A stretch of DNA of 64,000 nt from Eleusine coracana subsp. coracana (GCA_032690845.1 CM064424.1:30614228-30678227), one strand, 5' to 3'. Positions 33,232 through 45,636 are shown, counted from the first letter of the stretch. The notes: generated by a model not told the origin, from the letters alone. Made by a program: numbers and translations.

Positions 33232-34702
33232 TGAAAGTGCCTAGAGGGGGGGGGGGTGAATAGGCAATTGTCCCTGAAAATCACTTAATAATAAAAGTCA
33301 AATGCGCAGTGTCGGACTTGTCCGACGATAGTGAGGAAAGTCTGATGGACTTTTCCGATGGCACGAGTTAGAAAAGTAGATTGGCCAATTAAAACTTTAA
33401 ACTAATAGAAGGCAAGCTAGGATCTAGTAATTACAAGCTAGAGGAAGTTATAGAAATGAGGGGAACAACTAGCAAGCAACCTACACAAGTTAATTTAAGA
33501 GAAATGAGGCAAACCCTATCTAGCAAGTTATGAGCAAGAGCAAGTAAATAACAAGTATGCAAAATAGGACAAGGGGAGACACAGGATTTGTTCACCGAAG
33601 TTCAGCTCCATAAAGAAGCCTACGTCTCCATTGAGGGATCCACAAAGGACCGGGTTTCTTTCAACCCTAACCTCTCCAAGTGACCACAAAGATCAAACTT
33701 GGCTTTCCACTAGCAAACTCCACGAAGGAGGGGTCAATACAAACTTCCTGAGGCGTCACCACACATGTTGGGAGCTCTACGGGTACCTCTAACCATCTAG
33801 GGGATGAATCCCCAAGAGTAACAAACACAAACATGGTCGGCGGTGAGGATGAACCAAGAGCTTGAGACAATAGAAGCTAGAAGTCGATGGAGCTCTTGAA
33901 TCTTCTCTCAATCCCTTCACAAATCAAGATTGGAAGTAAGGGAGGAGAGATTTGGAGAGCAATGTGAGCTTGAGAGTGTTTTTGAGTGGAATGAGTGACC
34001 AACCAGACAAGGGACAAAGTGGGGGTCTATTTATAGCTCAAGAAGAAAAAGAGCCATTTGGATGGGTATTTCTTAGATCTCCATCGGACAAGTCCGATAG
34101 TCATCGGACATGTCCGATGGAACAAGTTGGCGTCGGTTCTGGAGTTCGAGGGACTTGCCCGATGCCTCGGATAGGTTGACCATCGGACAAGTCCGATGGC
34201 TAGTGCTTGACACAGGTACTGGAGTCCGACAGTGAAGTCTGATGGGTCGGACTTGCTGGTCATCGGACATGTCCGACGGCTGTCGGACAAGTCCGACGAC
34301 CCAGAGTGGCAAAGGTTCTAGAGTGCGATGGACTTGTCCGATGGGTTGGACAAGTCCGATGATTTTGCCCTGGAAAAGTGTTTTGGCTGTGGAATTTTGA
34401 ATTTTGCTCTTAGTTCATCATTGCTTCACACTTTTGTGTCCCTCTTAATAGTACGGCTTTTCCTATACTCAAAAATAAAGTAAAAACTCCATGAGCTTCA
34501 TATTTGAGCAAATTTTTTAGTATCATCTTGAAATTTTTTAGCCACTTTGCTTTCTCCTTTTCTTTGAGTATTTGAGCTTCTATGCATTTTGTCATCAATA
34601 ATTGAACCATCTTCTACACACATACTCATTGAAACATTAGTTTATTCTTAATTATATTGGTGCCAATAACAAAATAAAATTAGGGGCCTAGATGCACCTT
34701 CA
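33232..34702 (-). mobile_element. Sirevirus-like solo LTR with target duplication CTAGT
   Basis: The insertion starts TGAAAGTGCC and ends GCACCTTCA, 1471 bp. CTAGT flanks it at 33227-33231 and 34703-34707. The empty site is visible in the C1 5' LTR near 24571, where CTAGTGAAGG is uninterrupted. It has no internal domain. The plus-strand start with its G-run and GGTGAAT resembles the same end of the copia LTR at 52907, so the LTR reads on the minus strand. A minus-strand TATAAATA at 34035-34028 agrees. Confidence 0.85.
34075..34375 (-). repeat. Cluster of TCGGACAAGTCCGA-type palindromes in U3
   Basis: At least eight copies of a short palindrome with the core CGGACAAGTCCG or CGGACATGTCCG lie in 300 bp, upstream of the minus-strand TATA box. 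More copies lie at 33310-33360. This is the same style as the cluster at 22860-23030 but with a different core. Confidence 0.75.
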
Positions 34703-35403
34703 CTAGTGGAAGCGTAGGCGCGGTGCCTAAGTTAATGCTAGCTGGATTTGCATTCGTCCCAAGGGGCTGTGTGGTAGGCAGCAGGTGGTGACAGCCCTGT
34801 CCATCCATTTAGTAATCCACCACATTCGGGAAGTCTCAAGCAGGATTGTCTAGCGGTAACGAGCCCACTAGTGCATGAGGTTAGTTACTGTCCCTATTAG
34901 TGGATTGTTGTCGTGCCCCAAAGTAAGCTTATTGGTGAAAGACTCAAGGTTGTACCATGGATTTGGTGTAAGCCCTCAACCCGAGTAACTAGGTATTTGA
35001 CGCTTGACATAGATATATTAGGAAGATTTATTTTTAGGAATCTTAGACTTAGACTCGCTGTCCTCCCGGCTAGCTTAACCGATCTCTTATTTACCTTAGT
35101 GTGGGTTTCTCCTATGTTACTCCCCCACTCTATCGTTGATTAACCTTACTCCCATTTTTGGTTAGTTGGAATTATTCTTTAGTCATATCTTTGTTAAGCT
35201 GAGATAATCTCACGCCTAGCTTCCCTGTGGAAATAAATACGATACCTTGGAATACTCCCGGGTGAAATGCTACAATGGTGTTTTGTGCGCTTGCGGATTA
35301 ATTCACATTACTCTTAAAGCATAACAAACACCAACAATCATTTTTGATGTTGTATCAAGAATAGTGATATTCTTGATGCAACGTTAATGTCAACAAGCAT
35401 TTC

Positions 35404-35420
35404 TGGCGCCGTTGCCGGGA
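35404..35420 (+). other. Primer binding site of C2 (Asp-tRNA type)
   Basis: TGGCGCCGTTGCCGGGA, identical to the site at 25302, lies eight bases after the middle LTR. Confidence 0.9.
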
Positions 35421-38400
35421 AAGCAATGGCTAAGATTTCAAGGCTAACATAGATTTTCCATTGAGCTAATTTACCGCTAGCCTTGGATCACCCTTGTTTT
35501 GGTTGAGTATGGAACAAACAGGACATAGTCTCCTTGACCTTGGAGCAATTTTCAAGGAGGTAAGCCCCAAAATCTTGCCCCTAGCCATCTATTTGGACAG
35601 TTTGGGTATTGATGGAATTGATTCATCACCAACTAATGTTATGTTGTTATCTTATCCTATATTGGGTTATGTGTTCCTTGTTTGGTTGTGTGCCCTATGT
35701 ACGTGTAGGATGTAGAACATAAAAGTGGTAATCCCTATCATGCTATAATGTAAAATAAGGAAAATGCATGTGTTTTCCTTCCACAGTTGATCAAATTAGA
35801 CATGGTGTCTAGGTTGATTGATGGAATTGATAGAGATTTGCCTATTGTAGACGAATAGATTTGCGCTAACAAATGTAGGAAATCAATGGACCAAGTGATG
35901 CCAAAATAGAATGAAAAAGGAAACTCTAAAAGGTCACCACCATAGCGCTCAAAAACAAGATTCAGGTATGGCAAATGGAGGCAGTCTTGTTTAGGACATA
36001 AACCAGAACCCTTGTCGGAAGGTAACCGATATTTATCTCCCCTTTCTCTTATACATACCACTAAATTAGGTTGCCTTTATTTCCTTCTTGAAAAATTTAA
36101 TTAGGCCATAAAATCAAAAGAGACAAAAAGTAAAAATAAAATAAAATTGGTGATGACTCGGCTAAGTTCCCCAGCCGGGAGGTCGATTTTAGGTCAAAAC
36201 GACCACCTGACTGCTTATCCAGGGGTTTTACCCTGCCTGGAATAACCCAGTCAAATTTTAGCACCCAGAAGGTCATTTTTCATGAAAAACGACCATCCGG
36301 CTGGGTCATTTCTATTGCCCGGCAAGCCATGCCGCCCGACACAACTTTTCCTTAGATTTTTGGCACTTTTACTGCAGAGATGATGGCCATGAGTGGTGGA
36401 GGTGTGGCCAGCCTTCCCTTGAAGAAAAATGATCATCAAAAGCCCCACCATGAGTGGAAGTAAATGAAGGACAGCCACACATGTCACCTCACTCTTTCAC
36501 CTCCCACACTCACCTGCCATCCTACTCACCTAGGCCTCATGAGTGGCAGCATAATCATTGCAAACATATAACCTTGGCCATCCCATCACTCTATCCTTGC
36601 TCCCTTCACTTCCAACACATTTCTAGACAAAGCAAGCATGTAGAGCACATGGCGCATGGACCTAGCCCTCTCCAATCACCACTAAAGCAAAAATGGAGCA
36701 AGTGGAGGAAAATGTCCTGCCGGACGGCGTGCGCTGCCGCCCGGCATGTCCCGCCACCCGGCCTAAAAGTTTTGCTCCAGGGCTCCCCCTCGAGCCAATA
36801 AGTACTGAGGTTCATTCTCCAAATCCCTCACAAGTCTCTCCCTTTGCATTTTCTCTCTTTTCACTAGTCCCTCTAGTAAGTGCACTTTGAACTTAGGAAT
36901 AAAAGTGTGCTACAATAAAACCAACTAGAGAAAGTTTGCTGCCCCTGATGCAACGTTAAGAAATGTCAACAAGCATTTCTAGCACCCTCTTGCATGTTTG
37001 AATGACTAACACTTGGACTACTAACCGAATGACTAATTGCTAACCTTTATTATCATATTGTCCTTCGGGTATTGTATCCAAGTAACCCTTTTGCAGGAAT
37101 GGCAAACATTTGGATAGGCCTCTACACCAAGTTCAGCAGCAGCAGTTCAAGTCATGAGAGGCGTTCTCCAACCATAAGGGAAGGAAAAGAATGGCAGCCA
37201 CAAACGACCAAACAACTTCAAAAGAACATCTCCATGATGGACCAACTGTTCGGCCACTTCAACATCGAGTATATCAACCGCCGCAGTGAATGTCATCTAA
37301 GCTTAAGTCTTGCAAAGACCTAAGCTTGGGGAGGTACGTGAAGCAATGTACGCCGCTTGTCCTACCCTCTCATCCTTTTTTCCTAGTTAAGTTGTTTTAT
37401 TTCCCTTATAAAAAGAATCCAAAAAGATTTTTAGTTTCGGTAAAGTTTAAGAAAACCCAAAAAAAAAAATTTTACTTTCAAGGAAAACCATAAAAATTTG
37501 TAAACCTAAAAAGAACAAAAAGATTTCCCTTTCCAAATAAGATTGAGAACTTGGTCTCTACCTTGCCTATGGAAATGATGAATAGTTGCTCTATTAGCTC
37601 CCTGTGAGTCTCAAGTACACAACCTCTACTCTACATTTTGGTGGGTAATGGTAGACCGGCATGATGATAACGCTAGTCTCTCTATGTTTTAGTGGGAGCA
37701 AAATGGCTAATAAACACCAAGTCTAGTTGTTGGAATTCATGATATAGCATGTTTTAATGTGTCTATGATCTCCTTATGATTAGAGTCCAATGAATTCTTT
37801 CAAAACCCAGCTGCAATAAAACCCCCCTACTTGGTGTAGTTCTTCCCTAGGATAGAAAAAAATTCCAGCCAAGGCTAGATATTAATTGTGAACCCACTTT
37901 TATGCCATCCATGTATGCATTGAGTTTGGTTAGGATTTGATCCTTATGAGGGACTTGCACTTTCAAAGCCAACCATTTTCCTTCGCGTTATCTTTGAGTT
38001 CTCAAACAATCATGCTTGGTTACACGGTTTCCAAATTGGATTCAAGCGTCCACTTCACCAAGCATGTTAGCCAAAAATCTCTCGTTTGCGAAAACCTTGA
38101 TCCTACAAGAAAGATTTTGGTCCTCCTAAAAAAATGCTCAGAATAAGTTTGCAAAAATATTTGAACCATTGAACTAGCTTCCCTACACTATGAGAGATGA
38201 AAAGAAAGAAATAAAAAGAAGAAAGAAGAAAGAAAGAAAGAAAAAATGAGAAAAATTATCAGCTCTCATAGATGTACAAATGTCAAGTTTCAAGGTTCAT
38301 TCTTTGAGCAAAATAAAGGACCATCCCTTCTCTCTAGCACAAAAATCCAATCTTTGTTAAAGATTTTTGCTATTGTGCTAGTCCACTCCTTTGCGTGAGT

Positions 38401-38940
38401 CCATCCTCTCCCTCTCCCCTGGACATTATTTCCAAATGGTTGGAATGAGAAAGTGCAAAGTCTTTTCGCTAGGACCATCTCTTAAGTTAACAAACTATGC
38501 ATACTAGATGTGCCATCCTACCAAGCTCCACATATAAAGCCAAATTTCATAGAGTATGATGAGCAGTTGGTGAGGAAATACACTTTTTGAGAGATGAGAG
38601 TCATAGTGAAAAATTGCACCAAGAGGGAAAATTTTCAATCTTATGTAGCATTTCTAGAACTTTGGACTCATGATCATGTAGGTGGTTGAGTGACAAAAAT
38701 CTAAACAAGTTGTTCTGAGTTCCAACCGCTCATGACAAGGTTATAAAATGCCTAAGAGCCCCACTTGCAATGAGAAAGACTTAGTGATCAACTTGTGCTG
38801 GTTTACTATTACCCCTATGTTGTAGGAGTATGTGTTTGTGCACTTGATCCTTGCAGGGCTCTAATATTGAAGCAACTCCTGATCCATCACTTCCAAGTTT
38901 TAATTTGCTCATGACAAGCAAAGGTTTAAGCTTGGGGAGG
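35421..38940 (+). other. C2 internal region, coding sequence deleted
   Basis: From 35480 to about 35990 the sequence has no match to C1 gag; an open frame of 73 codons (35494-35715) is unrecognised. From about 36000 it follows C1 from about 27900 onward. Near 37160 it jumps from the start of the extra ORF (C1 29170) to its end (C1 30555), removing about 1.4 kb. The 3' part matches C1 30650-31950. It ends with the purine tract AAGCTTGGGGAGG at 38928-38940. Confidence 0.75.
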
Positions 38941-39466
38941 TGTTGGTGGCCCTTAAAACCCAATATCGGCCACCAACCGATCGGGAAATACAAGGTAAAG
39001 ACCAAAGTTTTGTGAATATTTCTTTAAACTAATAAAGTTCCACAAGTTTAGGTGAAATATGTGTTTGTAGGGTCAAAAGGGCTAAAATCATATAAAAACA
39101 TGAAGAAACACCCCATCGGCTGATTCTGCCTTAAAACAGTACGCCGACAGGGTCATATGAGGCTGAAATCAGGGCCCGGCAGGGTCGTGATGGCTGAAAT
39201 CCGAACCCAGCCGACAGGGTCATATCAGGCTGAAATCAGCCACCCGGCGGGTCAAAACAGAGTCGTCATGAGGCTAACCATACGACCCAGCCGACCCTGC
39301 AAAACACACCAAAATGAAGCTGTTTTCCATTTCCGGACTAAGGAAGGTAAAAAATGGAGAAATAAAGGAGAAATTCACGTGGCGCAACATGGACAAGTCA
39401 CGACGTGACCCCGGGGGGGGGGGGGGGGTCGGCACCAAAGATGGGCCGCCGCCCGACCTAGGTTGG
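38941..39466 (+). repeat. C2 3' LTR, truncated by element B
   Basis: The LTR starts TGTTGGTGG directly after the purine tract. It follows the middle LTR up to CTAGGTTGG, then element B begins. A 15-base G run lies near 39414, at the same place as the run at 32428. The rest of this LTR is not found downstream of B. Confidence 0.85.
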
Positions 39467-40365
39467 TGATGAAGACATCACTCCTAAGGATACATGCAAC
39501 ACTCCTCCAATTCTGGACTTGCAAGATCCAATGACTAGAGCTCGTGCACGAAGACTAAATTTAGAGGTGAGCTCGTTCCTATGTTCTTCATTATATGTCA
39601 CTTTTGAGAATGCTTTGCTACCTAATCATTATATTGTAATTAGAAACCATGGAGAGGACCAGGAGATGATGGGAGAAGGACTTGGAGATGTGGAGGACCA
39701 TCAAGGACATGGAAGCCAAGGTGGAGGCCCAACCAAAACCGACTTTGAGTCTGTTTCGGGACTCAGGACCAGTCTGCACTAAAACGGATGCCCAGGATGC
39801 ATATTGACTCGGATTTGGACGTTCTACATATGCACGGAAAGATAAAAAGAAGACCTTTCCAATGCCGCCGGTTTCATATCAAAATGCGTCCGGAGTCATC
39901 ATGAATCGTCAAAACAAGAAAGGGTCCAGAATCTGGTTTGGTGCTGCGTCACCTATTTTTGGCCTTTGGGCTTTGTATCTAGTTGAGCGCAATTAGGGGT
40001 GCATCCAGAGGGTCTTGCACGACCCTAGGGTCTTCATATACAGCCGCCACCACACCATTAGGGTTCGGGTTTTGCTTAGATTATTCTGTTCATAACAGTT
40101 TTGCCGTCATCGTGAGAATCATAATACATCTGCAATTGTGTTGCATTCTTCTTTGTTCTTTCTTGTGTTTTTGATTCGCAGGCAGGAATTAGCCTTCTCG
40201 GCGAGGTAAATCGTTTTAGGATGGTTGAAAACTAGAGGAGACATCGTGTTGCGATTGCAGGGTTTAGAACATGCTGTTCTGAAGCCGGATCGATTTGTGT
40301 GTCACCTCCGACCAAATCAACGTATCCCGAACCTTTTGGAAGATTGGGAACCCTTGTCCACATCA
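39467..40365 (+). repeat. 5' LTR of element B
   Basis: The LTR starts TGATGAAGAC and ends CACATCA, 899 bp. As in A, its first 316 bases are an open frame for the polyprotein tail, ending in a TAA at 39780. A primer site follows at 40368. Confidence 0.85.
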
Positions 40366-40367
40366 AG

Positions 40368-40380
40368 TGGTAATCAGAGC
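40368..40380 (+). other. Primer binding site of element B
   Basis: TGGTAATCAGAGC lies two bases after the LTR. It resembles the plant Met-tRNA site TGGTATCAGAGC with one extra A. Confidence 0.8.
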
Positions 40381-41604
40381 TTCAGGTGCACCGTCAGGTT
40401 CGCACTACCTTAGTTAATTTTGTTTTGTGTTCATCCTATCGTCCACAGAAAAGCCCAAAAAAAATTTTCCCTCCGCCCATAACCACGTGTTTAGCCTTTG
40501 CATATTTCAATTTCAGAGTTAGTAGTATTGAGTTTGTACCCTAGTTCTTGTTTAGTCCCTGGTTTAGTTTGTGTTTTTGTCTTCAGTAGTGTTTCCCTTG
40601 CAACCCTAGCCGCCATCCCCTTCACCATCCTCTGTTTTGTTGCCTTTTTGTGCTAGGGTTGATTGATCGACACACCTAGCCTAGTCCCACCCTAATCCCA
40701 CCCTAAACACACCGTCAACACCCTGGACCAATCCCCACAAATTCCACTTTCCTCTATCTCCATGCTGCCAAAAAAAAATCCTACCCGATTCCAAACCCGA
40801 CCCCAAACCCGACTCGGGTTTCTGGAAAACTGACTCCGACCCCCCTTCGGTAAAACGGGCATAACTTTTCGCTCGGGTGTCCGTTTTGGCTGAAATTTTT
40901 ATAGGAGATTCTTGACTCAAAGTTGAGGTGACCCACACTAGGCAACACCCTGTATGCCCTCGCCAAAAAATTCAAAAAAAAATCGGGAAGATAAAGAAAA
41001 AATTCATTCCAGTTTAAACCCGACGTTTTCTGCAACTTCAAGATTTTCTGTAGGCCACATCCTACCTCTGTTTGAGCTGAAATTTTCTATTGATTCTCCT
41101 CCATTGTTAGTGAGTTGGAGAAAAATATCAAAAAAATAAAATAAAAAAAAAGAAATTTGGGATTTCTATTAGTGCTACATCTAGCCCCCTGAAATTTCTG
41201 GATTTGGCTGTTTTGCACTTAGCCCCTTGTTATCACCTGTTGTGCCTTTGTCTCCTTGTTTCTACTTTGCTATCACTACTGTTCTAGGACATACTTAGAC
41301 CAGCAACTAGGGATAAGTTACTTGGGCAATTATTCAGTTTTACTATCTGTTTTTGATTTGTGTGCCACTCACATATATATATATTTGGCCTTTCCTAGCT
41401 CTACATATTTCTTCTAGATAGCACATAGGTTATTTTGTGACCCTTGCAATCATGGAACACATCTCTCTGGTATCCTTTGCTTTGCTTTTCAGAACTTTGT
41501 AAGAGCTTTGTAAGGAGTCTCCTTTTGCTGTGTTGAGAGGCACCACTGCTTAACTGTTTTGTAGGGATAACCTTCATTATTTGTTTCCTATTTTGGTGTT
41601 TGTG
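40381..41604 (+). other. Leader of element B (non-coding)
   Basis: About 1.2 kb between primer site and gag, aligned with the leader of A. It contains A-rich runs near 40970 and 41130. No domain was recognised on either strand. Confidence 0.7.
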
Positions 41605-42816
41605 ATGGCAGGAAGTGACGACAGAGAGATGGCTTCACCCTCACAATTTGCTGAGTGCGTGAGCCAAGAGCAGCTCCAGAAGGCTTTGCAGGTTGCTCAG
41701 AGTGATTTAGCAGAGACGATCACCAGAGCCATTACTGATGCGGTCAGCAAGCTTCACATTGGAGAAAGCATCGAGCGGTTGGAGAAGTGGGTCTCTAAGT
41801 TAACTGATCAGGTTATCGCGTTGGAGACCGCTCCCAAAACCAACAATACGAACACCAATAACAACAACAACAACGTTGAGGACGTCCATGATGAAGACAC
41901 GGTGTATAAGGCTGATGGCACTGTGGATAGGTCAGCTACAAGGACCGCACGATTACGACGTTGTTTGCAACATAATATTCAAGGTATGGGTGGTTTCCAT
42001 AACTACAATCGTCATCCAGATGACCCATATGCTAAAATTAAGTTTTTAATTCCTTCGTTTTCGGGTCAGTATGATGGTGATGTTTATCCTGATTGGGAGA
42101 TGACTGTAGAACAAAAATTTAATGCCCACCTTGTTCCTGAACAACATAGAGTTAGACAAGCTACTAGTGAGTTTAAGGACTTTGCTATTGTTTGGCGGAG
42201 TGGTCTAGCTGCTGAAACGGATTTGCCTACTATTTGGGAAGAACTTAAGGTAGCAATGCGTGATCATTTTGTTCCTCCTTTTTACAGAGAGATTCGTAAT
42301 AAACTACAACGTTTAGAACAAGGAGATAAAACTATTCAGGAGTACTTCAGTGAGCTTCAGAAGGGTTTGATTCGTTGTGCTATAGTGGAAAAAGTAGAGG
42401 ATCAGATTTGTCACTTTTATTCTGGTTTAAGAAAAGAAATTCAGGACATCCTTGATTATAAAGAATATTATACCCTCACCCAGAGAAAGTATCACAGGGA
42501 CTTTTCCAGGCTTTTGAGGAGTAGAACAAGTCGAGGAACTCCTATCCCCCACGCTCGACGTGGACTTCGGGGCTGCCCAGGCCATCTTTCCGGCCGCCCC
42601 CACCAGCAGCTACCAAGGGAACCAGTGTTGTTTCTGCTGCCCCAAGATCAGCCTCCGCACCTTCTACGCGCTCAGGTAAAACTTCTGTGCAGGTACCAGC
42701 TAGTACTGCCTCCTCTGTTGCTTCGACGGGGTGCACTACAGGGATTTAGTGCCACCGCTGCCATGGACTTGGTCATGTGCAGAAAGATTGTCCAAGTAGG
42801 CGGGCATATGTGGTGA
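41605..42816 (+). pseudogene. B gag, frameshifted by a 25-bp deletion
   Basis: The start is the ATG at 41605 (MAGSDDREMAS), matching that of A. A coiled coil (ESIERLEKWVSKLTDQ), a poly-N linker and the gag domain (LEQGDKTIQEYFSEL) follow. At about 42483 the sequence jumps from one CAG to a second CAG 25 bases further on in A (16653-16678). This removes 25 bp and shifts the frame, so the downstream residues of this open frame to 42816 are not gag. The true C-terminal part with the zinc knuckle lies in another frame at about 42748-42792. Confidence 0.85.
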
Positions 42817-43667
42817 TAGACTCTGGCGGTTATATGAGCACCTCCGATGTGGAGGATGAGGTGGAGGACGTCGCTGCCAGCAGCAGTGACCTCGTCCTTG
42901 GAGGCGGAGACACCACGGGATACATGAACATTATTGTTCAACGTTTCCTTAGCACACAAGTTCATCAGCCCGAGACGATACAGCGCCACAACTTGTTCCA
43001 GATTTTCTTCGTCACCAAGAACCACCGAGCACGTGTCATCATTGATGGAGGGAGCTACAATAACTTGGTGAGTTCTGATGTGGTCAACAAGCTTGCTTTG
43101 ACCACACGTCCACATCCACATCCGTACTACATTCAGTGGTTAAATGACTCTAGCAAAGCTAAGGTAATACAAACTTGCAGAGTTCCTTTTTCCATTGGTT
43201 CTTATATGGATTCTGTTGATTGTGATGTCGTACCCATGCAAGCATGTTCACTTTTATTGGGTAGACCTTGGGAATTTGATAATGATGTTGTACACCATGG
43301 TAGAAGTAATAAGTACACTTTTATGCATAAAGAAACTAAAATTACTTTGTTACCAATGACCCCTACTGAAATTATACAAGCTGATTTAGAAAGAGCTGCT
43401 AGTTTGAAAAATAAAGGTCCTGAAATTCAACAACCTGTTAATTCTAATTCTACACCTAGTAATGTTAATGATTCTTCAAGTTCTAAGGGTGCTGGAATTA
43501 AATTACAAGGTCGTTCATGTCTTGCAACAAAATCTGAGCTTGCTGAAATTTCTGATAATGATGATATTTGCTATGCTTTGATATGCAAAGAAACTTTGTT
43601 TTCGCTTGATGATATTGCTTCTAGTGCTTTGTCTCCTGCTGTCACTAACCTTTTTGCAGGAGTATGA
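42777..43667 (+). pseudogene. B zinc-knuckle end, protease and linker
   Basis: The open frame begins inside the zinc knuckle (QKDCPSRRAY) and includes an acidic stretch. The protease active site IIDGGSYNNLVS (A has C in place of Y) lies at about 43038, and LLLGRPWEFD at about 43255. It ends with a frameshift: one extra T at about 43650, before GCAGGAGTATGAG, relative to A. The RT region then continues in another frame. The D of the protease is retained. Confidence 0.85.
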
Positions 43668-45636
43668 GGATGTTTTTCTAGCTGAGATACCCCTGGGATT
43701 GCCACCTTTGAGAGGGATTGAGCATCAAATTGATTTGATTCCGGGTGCTACTTTGCCAAACCGTGCTGCTTATAGGACCAACCCTAAGGAGACTAAGGAG
43801 ACACAACAACAAGTTCAAGACCTTTTGGATCGTGGGTATGTTCGTCAATCACTTAGTCCTTGTGTTGTTCCTGTACTTTTGGTTCCTAAGAAAGATGGTA
43901 CTTGGCATATGTGTGTAGATTGTAGAGCCATTAATAATATTACTATTAGGTATCATCATCATATTCCTAGGCTAGACGACATGCATGATGAGTTATGTGG
44001 TGCTATAATTTTCACTAAAATTGATTTGCGTAGTGGCTACCATCAAATTAGAATGAAACTTGAAGACGAATGGAAAACAGCTTTCAAAACCAAATTTGGA
44101 TTATATGAGTGGTTAGTAATGCCTTTTGGTTTAACTAATGCACCTAGTACTTTCATGCGCTTGATGAATGAGGTTTTAAGAGCTTTCATTGGCAAATTTG
44201 TGGTAGTTTACTTTGATGATATCTTGATTTATAGCAAATCCATAGATGAACATATGAATCATTTGTGTGCTATTTTTGATGCTTTACGAGATGCACGTTT
44301 ATTTGGTAACCTTGAGAAGTGCACCTTTTGCACGCATCGAGTCTCTTTTTTTGGATATGTTGTGACTCCACAGGGAATTGAGGTGGATGAGGCGAAGATT
44401 GAAGCCATAAAGAGCTGGCCTGTACCAAAAACTATCGCACAGGTGAGGAGTTTTCTTGGTCTTGCAGGTTTCTACCGCCGCTTTGTCAAAGATTTCAGCA
44501 CCATTGTTGCACCTTTGCATGAGTTGACAAAGAAGGGTGTTGATTTCCATTGGGGTAAGGTACATCATGAGCCTTTTGATGCTTTGAAGGATAAACTTAC
44601 ACATGCACCATTGCTGCAATTATCTAATTTTGATAAGATTTTTGAGCTTGAATGTGATGCTAGTGGTATAGGCATTGGTGGTGTTTTGATGCAAGATAGT
44701 AAACCTGTTGCATACTTTAGTGAGAAAATTACTGGGCCTGTTTTGAATTACTCCACGTATGATAAGGAATTGTATGCACTTGTACATTGTTTAGAGACGT
44801 GGCGTCATTATTTGTTGCCTAAAGAATTTATTATTCATTCTGATCATGAATCACTTAAGTATATTCGTTCTCAATGTAATATGAACTGTAGACATGCTAA
44901 ATGGATTGAGTTTATTGAGTCTTTTCCTTACATTATTAAACATAAGAAAGGGAAGGATAATGTGATCGATGATGCTTTATCTAGGCGCTATACTTTATTG
45001 TCTCAACTTGATTATAGAATTTTTGGACTTGAGGCAATTAAAGAACAATATGTTGCTGATGTTGATTTTAAGGATGTATTGCTGCATTGTAAAGAAGGTC
45101 GTGCATGGAACAAATTTGTGTTGACTGATGGCTTCTTGTTTAGAGCTAACCGTCTATGCATTCCAGTTGGTTCCGTTCGTCTTTTGTTGTTACAGGAGGC
45201 GCATGGAGGTGGATTGATGGGTCATTTTGGTGCCAAGAAGACGGAGGATATTGTGGCCATACACTTCTTTTGGCCAAGGAGGAAGAAAGATGTTGAGCGC
45301 TTTGTTGCTCGCTGCACTATATGTCAAAAAGCTAAGTCTCACTTGAATCCACATGGTTTATACATGCCCCTTCCTGTTCCTTCTATTCCTTGGGCGGATA
45401 TTTCTATGGACTTTTTATTAGGACTGCCTAGGACTAAGAGGGGAAGTGATAGTATTTTTGTTGTTGTGGATAGATTTTCTAAGATGGTACACTTTATACC
45501 ATGTCATAAAACTGATGATGCTAGTTATATTGCTGATCTCTTTGTCAAAGAAATTGTACGTTTGCATGGTATGCCTTCTACTATTGTTTCAGATCATGAT
45601 GCAAAATTCTTGAGTCACTTTTTGCCCACAAACTGA
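43650..45636 (+). pseudogene. B RT, RNase H and N-terminal integrase, uninterrupted
   Basis: After LQEYEDVF the frame is open for about 660 codons. RT shows VPKKDGTWHMCVDCRAIN near 43881, MPFGLTNAPSTF near 44119 and the catalytic YFDD at 44209-44220. Ty3-type RNase H begins near 44640 (FELECDASGIGIGGVL) with the SDHESLKYI motif. Integrase has the zinc-binding HX3H and CX2C region (MGHFGAKKTED to RCTICQKAK) at about 45217-45335. The first catalytic D lies in ISMDFLLGLP, and the second region reads IVSDHDAKFLSHF. There the frame stops at 45634, because a deletion removes the stretch before the catalytic E. RT and RNase H copy the RNA into cDNA. Confidence 0.9.

Larger units (their letters stand above)
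23405..35395 (+). mobile_element. C1: Athila-like element with gag and protease but no RT or integrase
   Basis: C1 has a 1.9-kb LTR, an Asp-tRNA primer site, gag, protease, 1.2 kb of repeats and non-coding DNA, an extra ORF of about 450 codons, a 3' region and a second LTR (31955-35395). No RT, RNase H or integrase motif appears on either strand between protease and the extra ORF, so it depends on helpers. The gag and protease style and the Asp-tRNA primer site point to the Athila lineage. The second LTR is followed at once by another primer site, so it also serves as the 5' LTR of C2. Confidence 0.82.
31955..35395 (+). repeat. Middle LTR shared by C1 and C2, interrupted
   Basis: The LTR starts TGTTGGTGG and ends GTCAACA. 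It is about 1965 bp without the nested solo LTR (33232-34702). It has a TATA box at 32814-32822 and a 14-base G run near 32428. An Asp-tRNA primer site follows it at 35404, so it acts as the 5' LTR of C2 as well as the 3' LTR of C1. Confidence 0.88.
31955..39466 (+). mobile_element. C2: deletion derivative of C1, non-coding
   Basis: C2 shares the middle LTR with C1, then has a primer site (35404-35420), about 3.5 kb of internal DNA, a purine tract and a 3' LTR starting at 38941. Gag and protease are missing. The extra ORF is reduced to its first and last codons. The 3' LTR is cut at 39466 by element B. C2 could only have moved with all proteins supplied in trans. Confidence 0.8.

Noticed and set aside
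42484..42816. Extended gag open frame in element B
   Set aside because: After a 25-bp deletion the frame is shifted. The same residues appear in A as an overlapping frame at 16680-17020, not as gag.
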